A stretch of DNA of 64,000 nt from Clostridia bacterium (GTDB taxonomy: Bacteria > Bacillota > Clostridia > UBA1381). The position numbers and the translations under genes are program-made. The notes under the pieces were generated by a model. It saw only the letters and a list, made by a program, of their open reading frames with translations. It made no database searches and was not told the origin of the DNA. Shown in pieces: positions 26,569 to 35,201 of the stretch. The stretch lies in the NCBI GenBank assembly GCA_017935675.1, contig JAGBHE010000061.1:144899-208898 (forward strand), in the 5' to 3' direction. Every line of letters begins with the position of its first letter. Within the stretch, counting starts at the first letter, position 1.

Positions 26569-29275
26569 ATTACACCGTATTGCTGCAATTTTATTGCTGC
26601 TGGCTTTTTTGCCGGTAAACTGCTGCATTGCTGCTGACCATACTGCGGAGAAGCTTGATATGTATTCCGGGAAGGAGTTAAAAGCATATGAGGATTCAGC
26701 AGAGATTTTCAGACACTTGCAGATTTTTGAGGTGGAGGAGGATATTCAGTCCATCGTTACGCGTGCACAGTTTGTCGGATTGCTGACAAAGCTTCTTGGT
26801 ATAAATGATTTCCTTGAGTCCGCAGGTGCCGAAGGAAGATATAAGGATCTGAATGATAATAATGCTTATGAGATGGAGTATGCCGTTTCGCATGGGCTTA
26901 TAAATGAATATTCCCGTGATGAATTTCGTCCGGATGATTATATCCTGTTTGAAGACGCGGTGAGGGGAATATTAAACGGACTGGGGTACGGCTTTGTAGT
27001 TGAGGCGGAGGACTCAGGCAAAGATGAAGCTTTGGCATACATATCACGGGCGGCCTCGGCAGGGATTTTAAAGGGTGTATCACAGACAAAGGGCTATCCT
27101 GTAACATACGGGAAGCTGCTTACAATGCTGAAAAACGCTCTCAGTGCGGAGCTTGTTTGCCGCACATATTCAGACAGTGAGAAGAAGTATTTCATATCGG
27201 AAAGCTCGACAATACTGAATAAGGTTTATAAATGTGAGGAAAGGGAGGGAATTGTAACTGCAAACAGCTATACCGATATAAAAAGCGGTCTTGACGGTAC
27301 AAAGGGAATTATTAAAATAGATGACTGTCTGTACGAATACCCCGAGCTGTCCGAAAGCCTTATCGGTCAAAGGGTGAAATATTATGTGAGAGAGGACAAG
27401 GGCAGCGAAGCCCTGATGTATGTTTTCAGCGTTCAGGAGGATAAGGACTTCCTTTTTATAGACGGGGAAGAAATAGAAAGCTTTGAAAACAGACAATATG
27501 AATACTACGATAAAGCCGTAAAAAAACGCAGGCAGGCAATTCCGTCCGGATGTGTTATTATTTATAACGGAAAGACGGTAACGGACTTTTTTCAGCAGCA
27601 GGACAGAATCAGAATGATTCCCGAAAGCGGCTTTGTACGGTTTATTGATAATAATAAGGACGGAAGGTTCGACGTATGCGTTATTGAAAGCTATGAGACA
27701 TTTGTTGTCGGGGCGGTTGATCGGGAAAAGCAGGAGATTTTCGATAAGTACACCTCCGGAAAGCATTTGTCGCTGGATGGTATCAATGATGATTTGATAT
27801 TCATTGAAAATCTGAACGGAGCAGCAGCGGCATTTCAAAGCATAAAGGTTAATCAGGTGCTGTCGGCAGCTGTGAGTGCGGATAATAAGCTTGTAAGAAT
27901 AATTGTATCTGACAGGTCGGTTTCCGGTGTCATAGAAAGAATGGATGAGGACAGCGTTACGGTAAACGGCACTGAATACAAGCTGAACTGTGATGATATG
28001 CAAGGCTTCGGAGCAGGAAAAAACGGAAGGTTTCTTCTTGATAAGGATAATAAAATCGTCTGCTTTGAACCTGAGCCCGGCGTCAGTATGGGGTATCTTA
28101 TCCGCGCTTCAATAGATGATTCGGATTCTACGCTTAGCCTTAAGGTTCTGAATTCGGCGGGAAGCGTAGAGCTTTTAAGCTGTGCGGGAGCGCTTTATAT
28201 AGATGATGTCCGGGTAAAAAGCCATGAGCAGGGATACGATATATTAAAGGCGGCAGGCATTCCGGGCGTGTTTACATACATTTCAAACAGCGATGGGGAC
28301 ATATGTAAAATATATACGCTGTACACCGGCAGCAGGAGCCGCTGCCCCGAAAGCAGACTTCAGCCGAATACTTCTGTAAGCAATATTTACACGACGTATA
28401 ATTCAGCCACAGCCTCTTTCAGGGATTCAAAAACCTTTCTTGACGGAGGCACGGTTATATTCTGCGTGCCGGACAATCCGCAGAATGCAGATAATGACGA
28501 ATTTTTTGTATGCGGTGCGGGAGATCTTGCCGGTGACGCGGGCTACGGCTCGGCAGAAAAACCGCTGAAATCGTATATTCTGGGTGATAAATCCCTCACG
28601 GCAAGCTGTATGGTCATAAACAGCGGCTATTTGTCGAAGGGCTATCGAATCGGCATAGTATGCGGTCTTACTTCAAAAATAGACGAAAATGACGAAAAAT
28701 ATGAGCATATAGATATTTTCAATTACGGTAAGGTTGAGGAATACCGCCTGTATGATGAGGGAATAGATATTAATAAGCTTTCGGCAGGCTCGGCGCTTTA
28801 TGCGTCAAACAGCTATAAGCTCAGAGTCGGAGACCTTGTTTTGTATGATGTACTCCATAAGGGCGGTAAAAAAATACTTAAGCGCCTTGTGGTTATGTAT
28901 GATACGGATTCGGGAGAGTATGTATATTTGAATCCTCCCGGCACATCGGCTCAGATGACCTCGACATATTATTTTGGTGACGTGTATGAAAAATCCGGTA
29001 ATTACTTGTCCGTTGTACTGTCCGGCGGAGAAATGACCCTTGCGGACACTGCGGAGATAAGCGTTGATTTTGACAGGACAAAGGATAATTATTTTGTAGA
29101 TAATATCGGCAATGCTTCAATCTGCAAATTTAATTCCGATGCAAAGGGCGGAGAGGTTTTGATTGGATTGTCAAAGGACGAGATAGTGGATTATATGTCC
29201 TCTCCGGACAGCTGTTCACGGGTGTTTGTCTTTACAGAATGCGGGAACGCAGTCTTTTGTTACATTGTAAACTGA
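26558..29275 (+). CDS. Secreted ~905-aa companion protein with N-terminal SLH-like region (cassette 1, second gene)
   Basis: 905 aa. Signal peptide 1-24 (ends CCIAAD). Residues ~35-200 resemble divergent SLH repeats (VTRAQFVGLLTKLL; AYEMEYAVSHGLINEYSRDEF). The rest is beta-rich and unrecognised, with a DNNKDGRFD loop (~365) that fits the DxNxDGxxD calcium-binding pattern. It is homologous over its length to 59218-61959, which carries the same DNNNDGRYD loop before a (V/L)IExYE strand. Of two adjacent ATGs, the second (26558) is six bases from AGGAG while the first (26552) touches it, so I use 26558. Overlap with the upstream SLH gene suggests coupled translation and a complex. Function unknown. 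Confidence 0.82.
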   Translation: MKNKLHRIAAILLLLAFLPVNCCIAADHTAEKLDMYSGKELKAYEDSAEIFRHLQIFEVEEDIQSIVTRAQFVGLLTKLLGINDFLESAGAEGRYKDLNDNNAYEMEYAVSHGLINEYSRDEFRPDDYILFEDAVRGILNGLGYGFVVEAEDSGKDEALAYISRAASAGILKGVSQTKGYPVTYGKLLTMLKNALSAELVCRTYSDSEKKYFISESSTILNKVYKCEEREGIVTANSYTDIKSGLDGTKGIIKIDDCLYEYPELSESLIGQRVKYYVREDKGSEALMYVFSVQEDKDFLFIDGEEIESFENRQYEYYDKAVKKRRQAIPSGCVIIYNGKTVTDFFQQQDRIRMIPESGFVRFIDNNKDGRFDVCVIESYETFVVGAVDREKQEIFDKYTSGKHLSLDGINDDLIFIENLNGAAAAFQSIKVNQVLSAAVSADNKLVRIIVSDRSVSGVIERMDEDSVTVNGTEYKLNCDDMQGFGAGKNGRFLLDKDNKIVCFEPEPGVSMGYLIRASIDDSDSTLSLKVLNSAGSVELLSCAGALYIDDVRVKSHEQGYDILKAAGIPGVFTYISNSDGDICKIYTLYTGSRSRCPESRLQPNTSVSNIYTTYNSATASFRDSKTFLDGGTVIFCVPDNPQNADNDEFFVCGAGDLAGDAGYGSAEKPLKSYILGDKSLTASCMVINSGYLSKGYRIGIVCGLTSKIDENDEKYEHIDIFNYGKVEEYRLYDEGIDINKLSAGSALYASNSYKLRVGDLVLYDVLHKGGKKILKRLVVMYDTDSGEYVYLNPPGTSAQMTSTYYFGDVYEKSGNYLSVVLSGGEMTLADTAEISVDFDRTKDNYFVDNIGNASICKFNSDAKGGEVLIGLSKDEIVDYMSSPDSCSRVFVFTECGNAVFCYIVN

Positions 29276-29363
29276 GGAAGCTCTGATTGAATAACGGTGT
29301 AAGCTGCACATTTTTGTTTAATCGGCGTTCCTTTGAAAAAAATAAATCAGGAGGTATGAAAAA

Positions 29364-30827
29364 ATGTATTTTAAACGTATAGGCGCTTTTATGATATGCG
29401 GTCTTGCGGCAGGCGTGCTTTGCGGCTGCGGCGGCGGAGGCGGCTCCGGCAGCGCAGACCCTGTTGTGTGGTACATGAGAAAGCCTGTGGACAATATGTC
29501 GTCTTATGATGTTGTAATGGCAGAGGCGAACAAGATTATTGAGGAGGAGATCGGCACAACCCTTGAGTTCAGATTTATAGAATACGGCTCATATGATGAA
29601 AAGCTTAATGTGCTGTGTGCTTCCGGAGATAAGTTTGACATCTGCCATATTGACGATACGGCAAAGTTTCAGCAGTTTATAAAATCCGGGGTATTTCTGC
29701 CGATTGACGATTTGCTTCAGGAATACGGGCAGGATATTCTTGAAAAGCAGGACAGTATTTCAGCGGATTTTTCCAAATTTGAGGGGAAGCAATACGCTGT
29801 TGACGATCAAGGCGCGTATTCCGTAGCTCAGTCATGGGTTTTTAAGAAGGATCTTGTGGATAAATATAATTTTGATTATAAAAATGTCAAATCACTTGAT
29901 GATCTGGAGCCGTATCTGAAACTGATAAAGGAAAATGAGCCCGGTATAACGCCGATTCACCATGAGCTTATTAATTTTATAAATCAGGATATGTCATACT
30001 CATATGTTGACGGAATTGTATTTGATGAAAAAGAAGAAAGATTTGTACTTAATTATGAGCTTCCGGCAGAGGTTGAATATTTCAGAAAAAAGCATGATTT
30101 TTATAAAAAGGGATATATAGCAAGCGATGCTATTTCAAAGGACGGCTCCTCGGAGAGAAGTTCCGGCAAGTACGCTGTTTTTAACAACAACGGCTATTAT
30201 TCGGAGGACGGCTCAAAGTCATCATCGTTTTCCGGCTTCCCATGCGTGGAAACCTTTGTGGGAAACACCGTTATAGCTCCGAAAACAAGCGGAAGAAATG
30301 CCATAAGCGTCACCTCACAGCATCCGGAAAAGGCTATGCAGCTGATGAACCTTATATGGAAGGATGATTATCTTCTGAACACTCTCGCATATGGTATAGA
30401 GGGGGTAAACTATACGGTCAATGAGGAGCGTACAAAGGAGCTTGGCAAGAAATCTGTTAATGTTCAGAGCGGGAATAAGCAGACCTGGGCAATTTGGCAT
30501 AACTGGCTGGGCTATCTGTGGGGTCAGTGGGATTCTGAGTGGAACAGTGCCGAGTCTCTTGAAAATATGAAAAAAACAAACGAAAATGCCGTACTGTCAA
30601 AAACCATGGGCTTTACCTTTGATACGGAGCCGGTAAAGGCGGAGGTCGCAAAGGTTATCGCCGCTGCCCAGGAGGTTAATAAGGTTATATCAATAGGATG
30701 CATGGATGATTTTGAAACATATATGGAAAGTGCATGTAATAAGCTCAGGGACGCAGGCTCGGATGTGGTAATCGATGAAATGAACAGGCAGTATAAGGAA
30801 TGGAAGCAAAGCAATTCCGGGCAGTAA
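29364..30827 (+). CDS. Sugar ABC transporter substrate-binding lipoprotein (locus 1)
   Basis: 487 aa. A lipoprotein signal peptide with lipobox LCGC (Cys ~22) and a following Gly/Ser-rich tether place it on the outer face of the membrane. The mature protein follows the LplA-type extracellular solute-binding fold (VWYMRKPVDN opening; CASGDKFDICHIDD; IAPKTSGRNAISVTSQHPEKAMQLMN). It delivers oligosaccharides to the permeases at 30843 and 31806. Ribosome site AGGAGG precedes the ATG. About 88 bases separate it from the SLH companion gene, so a separate promoter is possible, though none is obvious. The ligand is not deducible. Confidence 0.88.
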   Translation: MYFKRIGAFMICGLAAGVLCGCGGGGGSGSADPVVWYMRKPVDNMSSYDVVMAEANKIIEEEIGTTLEFRFIEYGSYDEKLNVLCASGDKFDICHIDDTAKFQQFIKSGVFLPIDDLLQEYGQDILEKQDSISADFSKFEGKQYAVDDQGAYSVAQSWVFKKDLVDKYNFDYKNVKSLDDLEPYLKLIKENEPGITPIHHELINFINQDMSYSYVDGIVFDEKEERFVLNYELPAEVEYFRKKHDFYKKGYIASDAISKDGSSERSSGKYAVFNNNGYYSEDGSKSSSFSGFPCVETFVGNTVIAPKTSGRNAISVTSQHPEKAMQLMNLIWKDDYLLNTLAYGIEGVNYTVNEERTKELGKKSVNVQSGNKQTWAIWHNWLGYLWGQWDSEWNSAESLENMKKTNENAVLSKTMGFTFDTEPVKAEVAKVIAAAQEVNKVISIGCMDDFETYMESACNKLRDAGSDVVIDEMNRQYKEWKQSNSGQ

Positions 30828-30842
30828 AAGACTACAACAGGA

Positions 30843-31790
30843 ATGGATGGAACTGAAATGAACGGGAAAAAAATAAAATTTCAGAGGTCTGTGCGGCGGT
30901 TTAAAAACTCTCTGCCCCTGACTCTGCTGGCACTGCCGGCAATAATATATTTTATAATTTTTAAGTATGTGCCTCTTTACGGACTGGTGCTTCCTTTTAA
31001 GGATTATAAATTTTCAAAGGGCTTTTTCGGAAGCGAGTGGTGCGGTTTCAGAAATTTTGAGTTCCTTGCGGATAACACTCAGCTTTATATAGCAATTCGC
31101 AATACTATATTATATAATTTCGTTTTTATAATACTCGGAATTTTTGTTTCCGTAACAGCTGCGCTGCTTCTGTTTGAACTTAAAAACAAATACGTTAAGC
31201 TTTATCAGACAATTCTTTACCTTCCGTTTTACATTTCATGGGTTGTTGTTGCATATGCGGCGAGGGCGTTTCTTGATATGGATTACGGACTTATAAATAA
31301 GCTGATTGAGATGTTCGGCGGGGAGGGCGTGCTGTGGTACAGCAATCCCTCGTACTGGCCCGCATTCATTATTACGGCAAACGTCTGGAAGTCCTTCGGT
31401 TCAAATGCAGTGCTTTACTATGCGTCACTGATGGGAACGGATAAGTCGCTGTTTGAAGCCGCAAAGATTGACGGAGCGGGAAAGCTGCAGACAATAATCC
31501 ATATTTCTATTCCAAGCATTAAAAGCATAATTGTTATGATGACGATTTTAAGCATCGGAAAGATATTCTACGGCGATTTTGGTTTGTTCTATAATCTGAC
31601 GCTTAACTCATCGCTGCTATATCCCACAACTGATATCATAGATACATATGTATACCGTTCACTTGTAAAGCTGGGAGACATGGGAATATCCTCTGCGGTA
31701 GGTTTTTTGCAGTCTGTATTCGGATTTGTACTCGTTCTTGCGACAAATTTTATAGTGAGAAGAGTAGAAGAAGACTGCTCGCTGTTTTAG
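30843..31790 (+). CDS. Sugar ABC transporter permease, LplB/UgpA type (locus 1)
   Basis: 315 aa with six predicted membrane helices. FKYVPLYGLVLPFKDYKFSKGF after helix 1 is the LplB family hallmark in two parts, and EAAKIDGAGKLQTIIHI (~200-217) is the EAA loop that contacts the ATPase. It pairs with the permease at 31806. No ATPase is encoded nearby, as is usual for this class, which borrows MsmX. The first ATG (30843) abuts AGGA; an in-frame ATG at 30858 is also possible and would remove five residues. Confidence 0.9.
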   Translation: MDGTEMNGKKIKFQRSVRRFKNSLPLTLLALPAIIYFIIFKYVPLYGLVLPFKDYKFSKGFFGSEWCGFRNFEFLADNTQLYIAIRNTILYNFVFIILGIFVSVTAALLLFELKNKYVKLYQTILYLPFYISWVVVAYAARAFLDMDYGLINKLIEMFGGEGVLWYSNPSYWPAFIITANVWKSFGSNAVLYYASLMGTDKSLFEAAKIDGAGKLQTIIHISIPSIKSIIVMMTILSIGKIFYGDFGLFYNLTLNSSLLYPTTDIIDTYVYRSLVKLGDMGISSAVGFLQSVFGFVLVLATNFIVRRVEEDCSLF

Positions 31791-31805
31791 AAGGAGGTGT
31801 CAGAA

Positions 31806-32714
31806 TTGAAAAAACGTACCGCGCAATCTTATGACAGGGAGGACAGAAGATTTGAAATCGTGTGCCATCTGATACTAATCATATTGTCGGTTTGCTGCCT
31901 TTATCCGTTTCTGATAATCCTCGGTTCCTCCTTTGAAGCTCAGAAGCAGCTTGTTATTACAGGCTACAGAGCCATCCCCGTAAAATTCAGTCTTGAAGCG
32001 TACAGCTCAATTTTTTCGTATCCCGAAAGAATTTTTGACGCGTATAAGATTACGGCAATATCAACTGTACTTACTACGGCGGGGGGGATATATCTTGAAA
32101 GCACGCTTGGTTATGTAATAAGCCGTAAGGATTACAGCTACAGGTCCGGTCTTTCCATGTTCGTATTTTTTACAATGCTGTTTAACGGAGGACTTGTTCC
32201 CTCGTATATTCTTATATCGAGATGGCTTGAGCTTAAGGATACAATATGGGCGCTGGTGCTTCCCGGGCTTGCCGGGGCGTGGCATGTGCTGATGTTTAAA
32301 ACCTTCTTCATGGCTATTCCGCCGGCGCTTATAGAATCGGCAAAAATAGACGGTGCAAAGGAATACACAATTTTCTTCAGGATAATAATTCCGCTGTCTA
32401 AGCCTGCATTTGCATGTATAGGGTTATTTCTCCTTCTTCAGGCATGGAACGACTGGTACTCCTCCCTTTTGTATATTGAAACGGAAAGCAAGGTGCAGCT
32501 TCAGTATCTGCTTATGTCAATTATGCAGAACATTGAAAAGCTGAATAATGCGGACCCAGCTCAGCTTGGAATAAATGCCGGCATGCAGAACATACCGTCC
32601 CTCAACGCCCGAATGGCAATGTGTGTTATTGCGGCGGGACCGATTTTAGTGATATTCCCGTTTTTCCAGAAATATTTTGTAAAGGGCTTGACTGTAGGGT
32701 CTGTCAAAGGATAA
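31806..32714 (+). CDS. Sugar ABC transporter permease, LplC/YtcP type (locus 1)
   Basis: 302 aa, six membrane helices. PFLIILGSSFEAQKQL (~37-52), MLFNGGLVPSYILI and the EAA-type loop ESAKIDGAKEYTIFFRIIIPLSKPA (split: ESAKIDGAKEY then RIIIPLSKP) identify the second subunit of the LplABC class; the protein ends KYFVKGLTVGSVKG, the typical tail. A GTG at 31797 directly touches the AAGGAGG site, while the TTG at 31806 is eight bases from it, so TTG is the likely start. It is followed after 40 bases by the response regulator gene. Confidence 0.9.
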   Translation: MKKRTAQSYDREDRRFEIVCHLILIILSVCCLYPFLIILGSSFEAQKQLVITGYRAIPVKFSLEAYSSIFSYPERIFDAYKITAISTVLTTAGGIYLESTLGYVISRKDYSYRSGLSMFVFFTMLFNGGLVPSYILISRWLELKDTIWALVLPGLAGAWHVLMFKTFFMAIPPALIESAKIDGAKEYTIFFRIIIPLSKPAFACIGLFLLLQAWNDWYSSLLYIETESKVQLQYLLMSIMQNIEKLNNADPAQLGINAGMQNIPSLNARMAMCVIAAGPILVIFPFFQKYFVKGLTVGSVKG

Positions 32715-32754
32715 AATAATATTTTAAAAATATTATAGCAATGGGGGCTTTCAA

Positions 32755-33513
32755 ATGTATCAGGTAATGATTGTTGATGATGAACAGTGGTCTATTAAAA
32801 TGTCCGAGAAGCTGTTTCACTGGGAGGAATACGGATTTAATATAGCGTATAAGTTTACAGACGCCCGAAAGGCGCTTGATGCAATCAGAGATAATCACGT
32901 TGACGTGCTGCTTATTGATATCCGTATGCCCGGAATATCCGGTCTTGAAGCTATGGAGGAAATCAGAAAAACCAACAGCAGGCTTAAAATAATCATTCTC
33001 AGCGGTTATTCGCTTTTCGAGTTTGCTCAGGCAGCTATCAAGCTTGATGTTTTTGAATATTGCCTGAAGCCCTTGTCGGAGGATAAGGCGATTGAGGTTA
33101 TAACGCGGCTTAAGGAAAGGCTTGACCAGGAAAACGGCATTTTTGACAGTCTTACTGCGAGCAACGCCATTGAGAACGTCAGATTTAATGAAATGATAAA
33201 ATATATTAACTCTCATTACAGGGAAAAGCTGTATTTAAATGAGCTTGCCGAAAATTTTGAAATTAATCTGACCTATTGCTGTTTTTTGTTTAAAAAGTAC
33301 TATAACTGCGGCTTCAATGCTTATCTTACCGATTATAAAATGAAGCAGGCGGCGCATTTGCTTCGGGAAAGCAAAATGGATATTGACAGGATAGCGGAAT
33401 ATCTGAATTATGATTATGTATATTTCAATAAGCTCTTTAAAAAGCATTTTGACAAAACGCCGAGGCAGTACAGGGCAGAGCATATGAAAACGGTGAGCAG
33501 CCATGAAGAATAG
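32755..33513 (+). CDS. Response regulator with AraC-type DNA-binding domain (YesN-like)
   Basis: 252 aa. Receiver domain 1-120: acidic pair Asp8-Asp9 in IVDDEQ, phospho-acceptor Asp55 in LLIDIRMPG, Ser/Thr in ILSGYS and Lys105 in CLKPL. The AraC-type double helix-turn-helix covers ~145-245 and ends YFNKLFKKHFDKTPRQYR. At 252 residues it is much shorter than most YesN proteins (roughly 370-540), because the long linker between the domains is absent. It overlaps the sensor kinase gene by 11 bases. It probably activates locus 1 when the kinase senses the glycan. Confidence 0.9.
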   Translation: MYQVMIVDDEQWSIKMSEKLFHWEEYGFNIAYKFTDARKALDAIRDNHVDVLLIDIRMPGISGLEAMEEIRKTNSRLKIIILSGYSLFEFAQAAIKLDVFEYCLKPLSEDKAIEVITRLKERLDQENGIFDSLTASNAIENVRFNEMIKYINSHYREKLYLNELAENFEINLTYCCFLFKKYYNCGFNAYLTDYKMKQAAHLLRESKMDIDRIAEYLNYDYVYFNKLFKKHFDKTPRQYRAEHMKTVSSHEE

Positions 33514-35179
33514 CTTTGTAAAAACCTTTAAAGGCCTGATTATAGTATTTATTATCTGCGTAACGGGGATTCAGGCTTATATGCTGTCAAAGGTCAGCTC
33601 GATGATTAAGAACAGCAATGAAGATTATTTGAACAGCGTATCAAATAGTATTGAGTATGAGCTTAAAAATAAGATAGAGGTTCTTGACAAAACCGCCAAG
33701 AATCTGGCTATGAGCGGTGATTTGCAGACCTTTCTGACAACGGAGGATATAAGGCAGAAGGAGTACGGCAGCAGGATAATAGAGGGAAAAATATATGACA
33801 TGAACAGCAGCTCAAACCGTGCATTGCTGGCTGTCGGCATAGATACGGACAATAATGTGATGAAGCTCGGCAATGTTTCGGAGCCGGAAATTGAGATTAT
33901 AAAAGGCAATTATCCGGGATTTAAAAACGGAGCATTCAGGAACGGTATATACTTTGCCGTTGACGAAGGTGTTTTATCAATATATAAGTATGAAAACGTC
34001 ATGAAGTACAATCTGTCCTATGCCGAGGTAAGCAATGTGGGAGCTGTGGTGGTATTTGAGCAGATTAATCTTCTGGAGCTCGGTCTAAAGCTGAATATAC
34101 TTGACAGTGTTGATATAAACATTTATTTTAAAGGCAACCCGGAAATTTCATTGGACATATTTTCCAAAGGCGGCGAATATAAAAACATGGTACTCAGCAG
34201 AGCTGCCGACATTATCGATACCGGATGGGTAATTAATGAAAGCATGTATGATAAATACGTATCCTTTGATTATTTTACAATACTCAGTATTGATATTGTT
34301 CTGATTGCACTGATAGCCGTGTTCATTATATTGTTTATGCTTGTATTTTATAAGATGTATAAAAAGCCGATGGTAAGGCTTATGAAATACCTTTCCGACT
34401 ATTCCCTCAGCGGAAAAAACGAAGTGCTCGAAAGTGTGGAAGTCAGTGAGTTTAACGATTTACTCGATCATATAAACAGCCTGTTTGTAATAATAAAAAA
34501 TGACGCTTATAAAATTATGAGCACTCAGGAAATGCTGTATGAAAAAGAACTCGATAAACAAAATGTGCTGCTTTATATGTATCAGCTTCAGATACATCCT
34601 CATTTTTTGTATAATACCCTGGGCTGTATAAGCTATTTTGCCGTTCATTACAACGCTCCTGAAATCCTTGAGATTACCGATGCGCTTACGGGAATATTCC
34701 GGTATTCCGTTAATTCCTCATCTGAGTCAAATATAAAAAATGAAATTACATATACACAGCGGTATATGAAGATTATTAAAATAAGGTATCCGGACAAGGT
34801 GGAGCTGAGCTTAGACGTATCTGACGAGCTTATGGAAATGAGTATTCCAAGCATGATTTTCCAGCCTATTGTCGAAAATGCTTTTAAGCACGGAATTCTG
34901 CCCGGTGAGGATAAGGGGATTATACGCGTGAGGGTTTATCAGGATGAGGCTTATGTGTACATAGATATATCGGACAACGGCGTCGGAATGACGGCAGAGC
35001 GGTGTGCGGAGCTGAACAATACGGCGAATAATTATGAGATAAAGGGTTTTGAAGCGTACAATATAGGACTTGCAAACGTGAACAAAAGAATAAGACTGAA
35101 ATTCGGAAGCAGCAGCGGGCTGACGGTTACTTCGGAATTAAATAAATTTACAAAGGTCAGCATTAAAATAAAAAAATAA
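33503..35179 (+). CDS. Sensor histidine kinase (YesM-like)
   Basis: 558 aa membrane protein. Helix 1 at ~8-27, an extracellular sensor region (~28-255, dCache-like by position), helix 2 at ~260-285, a HAMP-like linker, and the HisKA_7 segment LQIHPHFLYNTLGCISYF (~360) whose first His in HPHF is the phosphorylation site. The ATPase domain has QPIVENAFKHG (N-box) and ISDNGVGMT (G1). It partners the short response regulator with which it overlaps. YesM/YesN pairs commonly regulate pectin and rhamnogalacturonan genes; here the linked glycan is not known. Confidence 0.9.
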   Translation: MKNSFVKTFKGLIIVFIICVTGIQAYMLSKVSSMIKNSNEDYLNSVSNSIEYELKNKIEVLDKTAKNLAMSGDLQTFLTTEDIRQKEYGSRIIEGKIYDMNSSSNRALLAVGIDTDNNVMKLGNVSEPEIEIIKGNYPGFKNGAFRNGIYFAVDEGVLSIYKYENVMKYNLSYAEVSNVGAVVVFEQINLLELGLKLNILDSVDINIYFKGNPEISLDIFSKGGEYKNMVLSRAADIIDTGWVINESMYDKYVSFDYFTILSIDIVLIALIAVFIILFMLVFYKMYKKPMVRLMKYLSDYSLSGKNEVLESVEVSEFNDLLDHINSLFVIIKNDAYKIMSTQEMLYEKELDKQNVLLYMYQLQIHPHFLYNTLGCISYFAVHYNAPEILEITDALTGIFRYSVNSSSESNIKNEITYTQRYMKIIKIRYPDKVELSLDVSDELMEMSIPSMIFQPIVENAFKHGILPGEDKGIIRVRVYQDEAYVYIDISDNGVGMTAERCAELNNTANNYEIKGFEAYNIGLANVNKRIRLKFGSSSGLTVTSELNKFTKVSIKIKK

Positions 35180-35201
35180 CTTATAAGGAGTGCATATTAT
35201 T

